DNA of 6,786 nucleotides from CANHEE01 sp043777755 (GTDB lineage Bacteria; Bacteroidota; Bacteroidia; Chitinophagales; Saprospiraceae). A program made the translations under genes and the position numbers. Position 1 is the stretch's first letter; every line of letters starts with the position of its first letter. Under the pieces are notes generated by a model, which saw only the letters and a list, made by a program, of their open reading frames with translations, was not told the origin of the DNA and ran no database searches. The stretch covers positions 1 to 6,786 of the forward strand of contig JAYWHK010000286.1 in assembly GCA_043777755.1 (NCBI GenBank), read 5' to 3'. Shown here piece by piece: positions 1 through 4,294 of the stretch.

Positions 1-245
1 TTCACTCAGGCTTCATCGCCTCCTAAACTGTCCGGTATTGTTTGAAGTAAAAGGATAGGGACTCTTCAACGCACACTGGTTTTTCCTACTGCACCTTCAA
101 TCTTAATCTATCCTTCCCTTTTTTCTCTCACAAAATTACATTTTGTTTTTTATTTTTTTACAAAGGTATGCTGCACCTACATACTAAGACCATACTATTT
201 GCTACAAATATTGCGGTGTTCCACACCTTCTGTGTAACATCAGTT
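1..245. other. left-edge non-coding stretch, origin unknown
   Basis: No reading frame of useful length is present. Bases 1-120 are about 43% G+C, close to coding DNA here and unlike the other, AT-rich intergenic DNA, so this may be the remnant or untranslated end of another element cut by the window edge. An 8-bp inverted pair, AAGGATAG at 51-58 and CTATCCTT at 108-115, could form a long-loop stem. A shorter GGTGT/ACACC pair sits at 215-227. I considered an insertion-sequence end but see no transposase and no matching terminal repeat elsewhere. From 121 onward the sequence becomes AT-rich and leads into the parA operator. Confidence 0.4.
161..168 (-). promoter_or_regulatory. possible leftward Bacteroidota -7 element
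   Basis: Read on the - strand this is TACCTTTG, an exact match to the Bacteroidota -7 consensus TAnnTTTG. It would drive transcription leftward out of the window. I cannot find a TTG-type -33 element at the usual 19-21 bp spacing, so it remains a half-promoter and may be chance. Confidence 0.2.
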
Positions 246-300
246 ACTTAAAATAACTTTAAAATAAATTGATAATAAACTTAAAATAAACTTAAATATG
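246..300 (+). repeat. five tandem 11-bp repeats at the parA start (putative operator/centromere)
   Basis: Five consecutive 11-bp units run from 246 to 300: ACTTAAAATAA, CTTTAAAATAA, ATTGATAATAA, ACTTAAAATAA and a divergent last unit whose final three bases are the parA ATG. Three of the five fit the pattern NNTYAWWWTRA exactly. Ribbon-helix-helix partition proteins commonly bind short tandem repeats upstream of their own operon. I infer that the protein encoded at 1044-1340 binds here, repressing parA and possibly serving as a partition site. A protein covering the array would also cover the translation start. Confidence 0.7.
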
Positions 301-954
301 ATTTATACCGTTGGAGGAATAAAAGGTGGATCGGGAAAAACAACGCTCGCTACTAATTTGGCAGTCATGCTGACCCGAGCTGGAAAAGATGTGCTACTGG
401 TTGATGCCGATGACCAAGAAACTGCCACAGATTTTACGTATTGGCGCAATGAAACCTTGCCGAATGGGTCGGGTTATACAGCTATTCAGTTGGCTGATGC
501 GGCAGTTCGCACCGAGATTTTGAAACTCAAAGATAAATATGACGACATCGTGATTGATACGGGCGGTCGTGATACGACAAGTCAGCGTGCGGCTATGGTC
601 GTTTCGGATATGTATATTGTGCCGTTTGTGCCTCGCTCGTTTGATATGTGGACGCTCGAAAAAGTGGTTCGTTTGATTGAAGAAATGCAACCTGCCAATC
701 CTAATCTGGTAGCGGTGGCGGTACTTAATCGCCTTGATGCTCGTGGTGCAGACAATGATGACGCAAAAGAGTTTTTGAAGGACTCCCCTACTCTATCCGT
801 TTTGACGGCTACACTTGGGCATCGTAAAATTTATGCCAATGCTGCTTCTAAAGGATTAGCTGTCGTCGAATACAAACCAAGCGACGAAAAAGCAATACAA
901 GAAGTCGAAGCAATGTTTCAGCAATTGATTGATGCGGCGAAAAAACGCTCTTAA
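298..954 (+). CDS. parA: ParA-family partition ATPase
   Basis: This 218-aa protein is a deviant-Walker ParA/MinD-type ATPase that moves plasmid copies apart by ATP-dependent binding to nucleoid DNA. The Walker A box KGGSGKTT is at residues 9-16, with the signature lysine K9 and the P-loop lysine K14. The A' box VDADDQ is at 35-40, and Walker B is the hydrophobic strand ending in D87 (DDIVID). There is no N-terminal helix-turn-helix domain. The short length and small downstream partner fit the type Ib class (TP228 ParF-like), whose autorepression is done by the partner. The ATG at 298 leaves the usual few residues before the first strand and is the only sensible start. It lies inside the last unit of an 11-bp repeat array. 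An 89-bp gap separates it from the next gene, which is probably in the same operon. Confidence 0.93.
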   Translation: MIYTVGGIKGGSGKTTLATNLAVMLTRAGKDVLLVDADDQETATDFTYWRNETLPNGSGYTAIQLADAAVRTEILKLKDKYDDIVIDTGGRDTTSQRAAMVVSDMYIVPFVPRSFDMWTLEKVVRLIEEMQPANPNLVAVAVLNRLDARGADNDDAKEFLKDSPTLSVLTATLGHRKIYANAASKGLAVVEYKPSDEKAIQEVEAMFQQLIDAAKKRS

Positions 955-986
955 TATAAAATCAACTTAATATAAATTTATAATAA
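954..986 (+). repeat. short 11-bp repeat cluster before the second par gene
   Basis: Two units match NNTYAWWWTRA exactly and in register: ACTTAATATAA at 965-975 and ATTTATAATAA at 976-986. A degenerate unit at 954-964 precedes them. The cluster fills much of the 89-bp gap between parA and its partner. It may be a weaker or secondary operator allowing the partner gene to be controlled separately. In DNA this AT-rich, two units alone would be weak evidence. The shared register and location raise it above chance. Confidence 0.45.
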
Positions 987-1043
987 CATTTTGAAAAAAA
1001 TTCACATCTTTGAAATGTCTATTTTCAATAAAAAAAATACAAC

Positions 1044-1340
1044 ATGGCTTTATCGAAAAAACCTGTTAAAAATACAAATCCTGCGCCAACGGTTGATGTT
1101 GATGCGCTCATAAACAAAGGTGGCGGAGTGCCTAAAAAAGTAGATGCTCCCGCTGACAAGGCTAACACGGGGAAAAAATTGCTCAAAGGCGGCAAAGTTC
1201 CCGTTCAACTTCGCATCACTCCGAGTATCTTGGACGAGATTGATGCGCTGATTTCTACTCGCAAAATTCCTATCGCTCGTCACGATTGGTTCATGGAGGC
1301 TATCGGCGAAAAAATGGGGAGAGAGAACAATGCTGAATGA
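1044..1340 (+). CDS. small ribbon-helix-helix partner of ParA (ParB/ParG-like)
   Basis: This 98-aa basic protein has two parts. Residues 1-50 are a lysine-, proline- and alanine-rich tail that looks disordered. Residues 51-92 fit a ribbon-helix-helix fold: a short strand (VPVQLRI, 52-58), a first helix starting TPSILDEIDAL (59-69), a turn, and a second helix around residues 80-91 (HDWFMEAIGEKM). TP228 ParG and the omega protein share this plan of flexible tail plus C-terminal RHH. Such proteins bind tandem DNA repeats as centromere and operator, and the tail stimulates the ParA ATPase. The position directly downstream of a type Ib-like ParA and the 11-bp arrays nearby support the role. The ATG at 1044 follows an A-rich leader without a Shine-Dalgarno sequence. 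An unrelated RHH regulator is possible but less likely. Confidence 0.8.
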   Translation: MALSKKPVKNTNPAPTVDVDALINKGGGVPKKVDAPADKANTGKKLLKGGKVPVQLRITPSILDEIDALISTRKIPIARHDWFMEAIGEKMGRENNAE

Positions 1341-1355
1341 AAATAATGGTGAATG

Positions 1356-1436
1356 ATGAATATTTTTGAATGACGAATAACGTAGCATATTCGTCATTAT
1401 GTTTATTCATCAATCATCAATTCAAAAAATATTCAT
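1356..1436 (+). repeat. nested inverted repeats downstream of the parA partner
   Basis: Outer arms 1356-1370 and 1421-1436 are complementary apart from one extra A. Inside, AATGACGAATA (1369-1379) and TATTCGTCATT (1388-1398) form a perfect 11-bp stem with an 8-base loop. The structure starts 15 bp after the stop codon and could end the par transcript or protect its 3' end. No clear run of T follows the inner stem, so a standard intrinsic terminator is not certain. Confidence 0.5.
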
Positions 1437-1448
1437 TGTTCAAAACAC

Positions 1449-1503
1449 AGTTATTATGACTTCATTTTAAGTTATTTTTAAAGTTATTTTAAAGTTAAAA
1501 TGA
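1449..1503 (+). repeat. 11-bp repeat cluster, five units
   Basis: Units in register: AGTTATTATGA (1449), CTTCATTTTAA (1460), GTTATTTTTAA (1471), AGTTATTTTAA (1482) and AGTTAAAATGA (1493). Four of five match NNTYAWWWTRA. The outer parts TCATTTTAA (1462-1470) and TTAAAATGA (1495-1503) are inverted copies. This is a candidate site for the ribbon-helix-helix partition protein. It follows no gene directly enough to be a simple terminator. Confidence 0.65.
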
Positions 1504-1697
1504 TATTTATTTTTTCAAAAAAATGAAATACTATGTAAATGAAATATTTTATTGAGTGTTTGATTTTGTTTTTTAGCTGATAAAATCGCTTTTGGGTGTA
1601 TAATACTAAAAACACTATCAACTTTAAGTAGCGATTATTAAAATGGCTTAAAACGGATATTATGAGTTTTTGATTTTTAATGAAAAACAAATTTTTA

Positions 1698-1751
1698 ACT
1701 TAAAATGAAGTCATTATAAAGTTATAATGACTTCATTTTAAGTAATTTTAA
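1698..1751 (+). repeat. 11-bp repeat cluster, perfect 22-bp-arm palindrome
   Basis: Four exact units, ACTTAAAATGA (1698), AGTCATTATAA (1709), AGTTATAATGA (1720) and CTTCATTTTAA (1731), are followed by a 10-bp degenerate fifth unit (1742-1751). Bases 1698-1719 and 1722-1743 are perfect inverted complements with a 2-base centre, so the cluster could also extrude as a cruciform. No gene ends nearby, which argues against a terminator role. Confidence 0.7.
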
Positions 1752-1821
1752 CTTTGACTGGATTTTCTACCTAAAGGATTTATGAAGCACTTAAGGCAGA
1801 AATATTAATATCAAAAGTATC

Positions 1822-1840
1822 CGTATAAATAGTTATAATA
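1822..1840 (+). repeat. isolated divergent iteron
   Basis: CGTATAAATAGTTATAATA resembles the iteron consensus CGTATAAAAAGTTATAGTT, with differences at the ninth and the last three or so positions. It lies over 1.6 kb from the main iteron cluster, on the far side of rep. It could be a weak accessory Rep site or a relic. Confidence 0.4.
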
Positions 1841-1974
1841 ACTTTTTGTTCGAGCTGTTTTAAGGTTACGATTTATCCAAATTTTACACCTAACTATTTG
1901 GGCTGTAAGAAATGTACAAATCACAGTATGGAGTAGTTTCAACATTTTTAGAAAATCAAGACAAATATGATAAA

Positions 1975-2029
1975 ATACAAAATGACTTTATTTTAACTTT
2001 AAAATAAAGTCATTTTAAAGTTGTTTTCA
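1975..2029 (+). repeat. 11-bp repeat cluster beside the rep terminator
   Basis: Units: a degenerate one at 1975, then CTTTATTTTAA (1986), CTTTAAAATAA (1997) and AGTCATTTTAA (2008), and a degenerate one at 2019. The three central units match NNTYAWWWTRA. Bases 1979-1996 and 1999-2016 are perfect inverted complements. The cluster abuts the terminator stem that follows. It is a candidate partition-protein site. Confidence 0.65.
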
Positions 2030-2083
2030 ATAAAAAAACCCGTATAAAAGGTTACTATAACTTTTTATACGGGTTTTTTTATT
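2029..2083. terminator. bidirectional terminator built from an inverted iteron pair
   Basis: Arms 2029-2054 and 2058-2083 pair over 26 bp with a single G-U and a 3-base loop. The arms contain ACCCGTATAAAA and its complement, flanked by a run of seven A on one side and seven T on the other, so it can act as an intrinsic terminator in both directions. It lies 62 bp past the rep stop and would end the - strand rep transcript. The right arm contains an almost complete iteron in - orientation, and the left arm contains a related copy. Confidence 0.75.
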
Positions 2084-2117
2084 ATATATTTTAAATCTTA
2101 TCTAATTTTAGTGCTTA

Positions 2118-2137
2118 TCGGAAGCTGGATCTTCCGA
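2118..2137 (-). other. short GC-rich hairpin just after rep
   Basis: TCGGAAG and CTTCCGA form a perfect 7-bp stem around a 6-base loop, beginning 7 bp past the rep stop codon on the - strand. No T-run follows on that strand, so it may be an mRNA 3'-end stabiliser or a transcription pause site, with true termination at the downstream stem-loop. Confidence 0.4.
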
Positions 2138-2144
2138 CTACAGG

Positions 2145-3488
2145 CTAAACAGCAATATTATCAAAATCATCGGGGCTAATGCTCATCACTGCCGAAACGA
2201 CCGCCGAAACAAATAGCGGCGACTTCAGATTCTCTTCAAAACTGATCGCAGCATCATAAACGGTACGACCAAAAAGGCTATTTTGCATTTTTTCAATGGC
2301 TTTTGCTTTCAAATTGGCATCTTTTGCGAGCAAATCCATAGCGATTTTTGTCTGTAATTGTACCAATATTGCTTTTTGTTTGATTGCTTTTTGCTCTCGA
2401 CTTTCTTCGTACTGACGCTTTATAAGTGCCGTATCACGGCGTTTTTCACGTTCTTGATTGGCACGTTCAGTGTTGTCTATAAAACCTTCCTTGACCGCTT
2501 TTATGTAAAATCCACCAATATTATCATTAATTTTACCTTGTTTTTCATTTTTTTGCGTCAATCGAAGCGCAGAACGCAGCACTTCGGGCGCATAATCTTC
2601 AATCAAGTGGAGTAGGGTAGTGGCAGTAATATTCCAAGACTTTACGACAGCATAAAGCTCGTTAAATAGTTGATTTTGAGTGATTTCATCACGTATTGGC
2701 GGCTCTTGTAATACCTGTACATCGCCCGTAGTAGTGATTGTATTGGCGGCAACGGCAGTTTTTTTCAAGATTTTAAAACGTATTCCTGTTACTTTTCGCC
2801 CAATTTTAACTTCTTCAAAAGTAAAACTAATGTCTGTACTTTCATTGATACGACGTTGGGCTTCTTCCAAAATTTTTTGCTTAAAATTGCCATACATTGG
2901 ATATTTTTCGGTCACACCAAGCATATTTTTGAGCGTTTCGAGCGAAATTTCACGCTGTTTGGAATTGGTATTTTCATATTGCTTCAACAATTCGTAAATC
3001 CGCATCGTGCTACTCGAATGTAAACGTACAAAATTACGAATGTCCAACAACGTAAAATTATTCTTCAATTGCAACAAATAAGGCTTCAAATCGGGATGAA
3101 AAGACAATTTAACGTACATCTCACGAGCATCTTTGGTTACTTTTGCCCGTTTTACACCAATCACAAGGCTTGTGTCGAGGATTTCTTCCCGACCCGACTC
3201 TTTGTCCTTCACGACTATCGTAATCTCTCGAGATTTCAATTTTTTGGCTGCATCAATGATGTTTTGATACGCTCCGCCACCGTCCGTGATGCCCAAAATC
3301 TCAATCACATCTCGAATATAAATCGTATAATCAATAAAATCTGTGTCTTTGGGGTCAATCATCGCACACATTTTGGCAAAAATCAATTTTTCCAAAAAAG
3401 TCAAAGGCGTTTTATTTCGAGCCTCAATCAGATGATTGGACTGCACAAAATAAAACTCCGAATTGTAAATTTGGACTATATCACTCAT
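2145..3488 (-). CDS. Rep_3-family plasmid replication initiator
   Basis: This 447-aa initiator binds the iterons upstream of its gene, opens the origin and recruits host replication proteins. It has the two winged-helix domains of Rep_3 (RepE/Pi-like) proteins. The first is at about residues 1-130 and contains QSNHLIEAR and TFLEKLIFAKM. The second is at about 145-243 and contains STMRIYELLKQY, ISLETLKNMLGVTEKYPMYG and TDISFTFEEVKIGRKV. A further 200 residues follow, with an IGGFYIKAVKEGF motif near 324-336 and a long charged, probably coiled-coil stretch near 340-405. This tail makes it longer than a two-domain initiator. I choose the ATG at 3488. The longer frame begins with TTG at 3539, but that codon lies in the -33 box and would not be transcribed from the promoter seen. 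The gene ends with TAG, a small hairpin and a strong terminator. Confidence 0.9.
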   Translation of the reverse strand: MSDIVQIYNSEFYFVQSNHLIEARNKTPLTFLEKLIFAKMCAMIDPKDTDFIDYTIYIRDVIEILGITDGGGAYQNIIDAAKKLKSREITIVVKDKESGREEILDTSLVIGVKRAKVTKDAREMYVKLSFHPDLKPYLLQLKNNFTLLDIRNFVRLHSSSTMRIYELLKQYENTNSKQREISLETLKNMLGVTEKYPMYGNFKQKILEEAQRRINESTDISFTFEEVKIGRKVTGIRFKILKKTAVAANTITTTGDVQVLQEPPIRDEITQNQLFNELYAVVKSWNITATTLLHLIEDYAPEVLRSALRLTQKNEKQGKINDNIGGFYIKAVKEGFIDNTERANQEREKRRDTALIKRQYEESREQKAIKQKAILVQLQTKIAMDLLAKDANLKAKAIEKMQNSLFGRTVYDAAISFEENLKSPLFVSAVVSAVMSISPDDFDNIAV

Positions 3489-3509
3489 AGACGTTAGTAA
3501 ATTATACTG

Positions 3510-3540
3510 CAAATCTAAGTATAACTTTTTATACGACAAA
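3510..3540 (-). promoter_or_regulatory. rep promoter, Bacteroidota type
   Basis: On the - strand, TTTG (3540-3537) and TAGATTTG (3517-3510) are separated by exactly 19 bp. This matches the Bacteroidota consensus TTTG, 19-21 bp, TAnnTTTG. Transcription should begin near 3503-3505, giving a leader of about 15 bases before the ATG at 3488. The 19-bp spacer is almost entirely an inverted iteron, so Rep bound there would block RNA polymerase. Confidence 0.78.
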
Positions 3541-3565
3541 ACTTCCGTATAAAAAGTTATACTTA
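3516..3565. promoter_or_regulatory. inverted iteron pair, Rep autorepression operator
   Basis: Bases 3516-3535 and 3546-3565 are perfect 20-bp inverted complements with a 10-bp spacer. Each arm is an iteron variant ending in ATACTTA rather than ATAGTT. The left arm fills the spacer of the rep promoter. In RepE- and Pi-type plasmids, Rep dimers bind inverted iteron-like repeats at the rep promoter and repress it, while monomers bind direct iterons. The arrangement here fits that scheme. Confidence 0.75.
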
Positions 3566-3671
3566 TTTTATTTTGTCGTATATTTTGTTATAGTTGTACG
3601 TATAAAAAGTTATAGTTAAGACTGCTATTTCGCATAAAAAGTTATAGTTGTACGTATAAAAGGTTATAGTT
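3546..3671 (+). repeat. main cluster of five direct iterons
   Basis: Copies begin at 3546, 3577, 3599, 3631 and 3653. The copy at 3599 is an exact CGTATAAAAAGTTATAGTT. Those at 3546, 3631 and 3653 have one change each. The copy at 3577 is divergent in its A-run (TATATTTTG). Start-to-start spacings are 31, 22, 32 and 22 bp, about three and two helical turns in alternation, so all copies face roughly the same side of the helix. These are the expected binding sites for Rep monomers. Confidence 0.85.
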
Positions 3672-3742
3672 AGGCTTATAACTTATTGATAATCATACAG
3701 TTACAAGGGGTGTAAACAATAGAAAACATCTTTAGAAAACTA

Positions 3743-3793
3743 AAAGAAAACAACAACAAGGAAAAAAGACAAAAATTTGTTGTTGTTTTCTTT
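3743..3793. repeat. 17-bp inverted repeat in the origin
   Basis: AAAGAAAACAACAACAA (3743-3759) is perfectly complementary to 3777-3793, with a 17-base loop. One arm is all purine plus C and the other is pyrimidine-rich. A pyrimidine-rich tract follows on the + strand. It might be a terminator for an origin transcript or a structural element in strand opening. No gene is attached to it. Confidence 0.5.
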
Positions 3794-3912
3794 CTTTTTC
3801 TTTAATTTTAAAAAAATTAAACTTAAAAAAATCATCGTTTAGACTTAAAAACACCTTTGAGAAGTATCAGATAGCTTTTTTGTTGAAAAATGTAAAAAAA
3901 ATTGCGCAGCAC

Positions 3913-3950
3913 CGTATAAAAAGTTATAGTTCAGTATTTTTTGTTATCTT
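3913..3950 (+). repeat. iteron doublet: exact copy plus divergent copy
   Basis: An exact iteron is at 3913-3931. A divergent one, AGTATTTTTTGTTATCTT, is at 3933-3950, offset by 20 bp. The conserved internal G sits at the same position in both. The second copy keeps GTTAT but ends in CTT. Confidence 0.65.
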
Positions 3951-3976
3951 TAAAAATAGAGTAGGGTAGTGATGTA

Positions 3977-4031
3977 ACTTAAAATGAGTTTAATATAACT
4001 TTATTTTAAAGTTATATTAAACTCATTTTGA
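3977..4031 (+). repeat. 11-bp repeat cluster, five exact units
   Basis: This is the best-conserved cluster: ACTTAAAATGA (3977), GTTTAATATAA (3988), CTTTATTTTAA (3999), AGTTATATTAA (4010) and ACTCATTTTGA (4021) all match NNTYAWWWTRA. The arms 3981-4003 and 4007-4029 are perfect 23-bp inverted complements with a 3-base centre. It lies in the origin between two iteron doublets and follows no gene, so it is better explained as a protein-binding platform than as a terminator. Confidence 0.75.
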
Positions 4032-4053
4032 AAATTTTTTTCACTGAATTGAC

Positions 4054-4091
4054 CGTATAAAAAGTTATAGTTGTGTATAAAAAATTATCTT
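4054..4091 (+). repeat. iteron doublet: exact copy plus divergent copy
   Basis: An exact iteron is at 4054-4072 and a divergent one, TGTATAAAAAATTATCTT, at 4074-4091, again offset by 20 bp. The second copy ends in TTATCTT, as does the second copy of the doublet at 3913-3950. Confidence 0.65.
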
Positions 4092-4129
4092 CATTCTTAG
4101 CAATTGATTCTTAGTTGGAAAAAGTACTC

Positions 4130-4169
4130 CGTATAAAAAGTTATAATTAGGTTTTACTCCGTTATAATT
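4130..4169 (+). repeat. iteron plus half-iteron
   Basis: CGTATAAAAAGTTATAATT (4130-4148) has one change from consensus. The right half alone, GTTATAATT, recurs at 4161-4169 with an offset of 21 bp, repeating the doublet layout of the two upstream groups. Confidence 0.6.
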
Positions 4170-4212
4170 TTCTTTCTTTTTTATAAATATTTATTTTAAA
4201 AAAGAAAGAAAA
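4168..4212. repeat. 16-bp purine/pyrimidine inverted repeat
   Basis: Bases 4168-4183 (TTTTCTTTCTTTTTTA) and 4197-4212 are perfect inverted complements around a 13-base AT loop. The 14-base pyrimidine tract TTTTCTTTCTTTTT also occurs at 3786-3799. On the - strand the structure follows the galT 3' end and the 11-bp cluster, so it could assist termination of gal transcripts. Confidence 0.45.
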
Positions 4213-4213
4213 G

Positions 4214-4268
4214 AGCCATATTAAGTTTAAAATAACTTTAATTTAAAGTCAATTTAAACTTAATATGA
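4214..4268 (+). repeat. 11-bp repeat cluster downstream of galT, possible terminator
   Basis: Units: AGCCATATTAA (4214), GTTTAAAATAA (4225), CTTTAATTTAA (4236), AGTCAATTTAA (4247) and ACTTAATATGA (4258). Four of five match NNTYAWWWTRA. The region 4212-4272 forms an imperfect hairpin with three mismatched pairs. On the - strand it begins 23 bp past the galT stop and is followed by TTTTC, so it may also end the gal transcript. Membership of the 11-bp family suggests a binding site as its main role. Confidence 0.65.
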
Positions 4269-4294
4269 CTCTTGAATATTCATCATTCTAAACT

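Larger units (their letters stand above)
1341..2144. other. 804-bp non-coding, repeat-rich stretch between par and rep
   Basis: No convincing gene is present. The stretch holds nested inverted repeats (1356-1436), three 11-bp repeat clusters (1449-1503, 1698-1751, 1975-2029), one divergent iteron (1822-1840), a bidirectional terminator (2029-2083) and a small hairpin after rep (2118-2137). A one-mismatch DnaA-box-like sequence, TTATCCAAA, is at 1873-1881. Between these, 1504-1697 and 1752-1974 are plain AT-rich DNA. A 31-codon frame at 1912-2007 ends inside the third cluster and I do not call it. The arrangement suggests a binding platform rather than coding DNA. Confidence 0.7.
3510..4272. 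other. putative plasmid replication origin
   Basis: This non-coding region between rep and galT holds all the well-conserved iterons, extreme AT-richness suitable for strand opening (notably 3775-3900), two 11-bp partition-like clusters and several long inverted repeats. Rep_3 origins typically lie just upstream of rep and consist of iterons plus an AT-rich segment. I see no clean DnaA box here. The exact replication start cannot be placed by eye. Confidence 0.7.

Noticed and set aside
21..50. insertion-sequence terminal repeat near CTGTCCGGTATTG
   Set aside because: There is no transposase, no matching inverted end in the window and no target duplication. The resemblance is only an impression.
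990..1026. possible separate promoter for the RHH gene (CATCTTTG at 1005-1012)
   Set aside because: The nearest TTTTG lies far closer than the required 19-21 bp, and no other pair fits. Co-transcription with parA is simpler.
1050..1397. 115-codon - strand frame opposite the RHH gene
   Set aside because: It is a shadow of the + strand gene, which has a clear strand-helix-helix pattern and the expected position after parA.
1484..1690. 68-codon frame on the - strand
   Set aside because: It translates to a Phe/Ile/Lys-rich sequence typical of random AT-rich DNA and runs into the 11-bp cluster at 1449-1503. It shows no promoter, domain or recognisable motif.
1912..2007. 31-codon + strand frame beginning MYKSQYG
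   Set aside because: Its last third is encoded by the 11-bp cluster and the stop lies inside it. There is no convincing promoter. It is too short to support without conservation.
3069..3497. 142-codon + strand frame opposite rep
   Set aside because: It lies antisense to the conserved winged-helix domains of Rep, and its translation has no recognisable features.
2610..3971. 13-base match GAGTAGGGTAGTG between rep (2610-2622) and the origin (3959-3971)
   Set aside because: A match of this length is close to chance expectation in a 6.8-kb window. One copy is in coding sequence and no pairing role is evident.
1449..4268. CRISPR array interpretation of the repeats
   Set aside because: Units are 11 or 19 bp, tandem or closely spaced, with no unique spacers of 25-40 bp and no cas genes.
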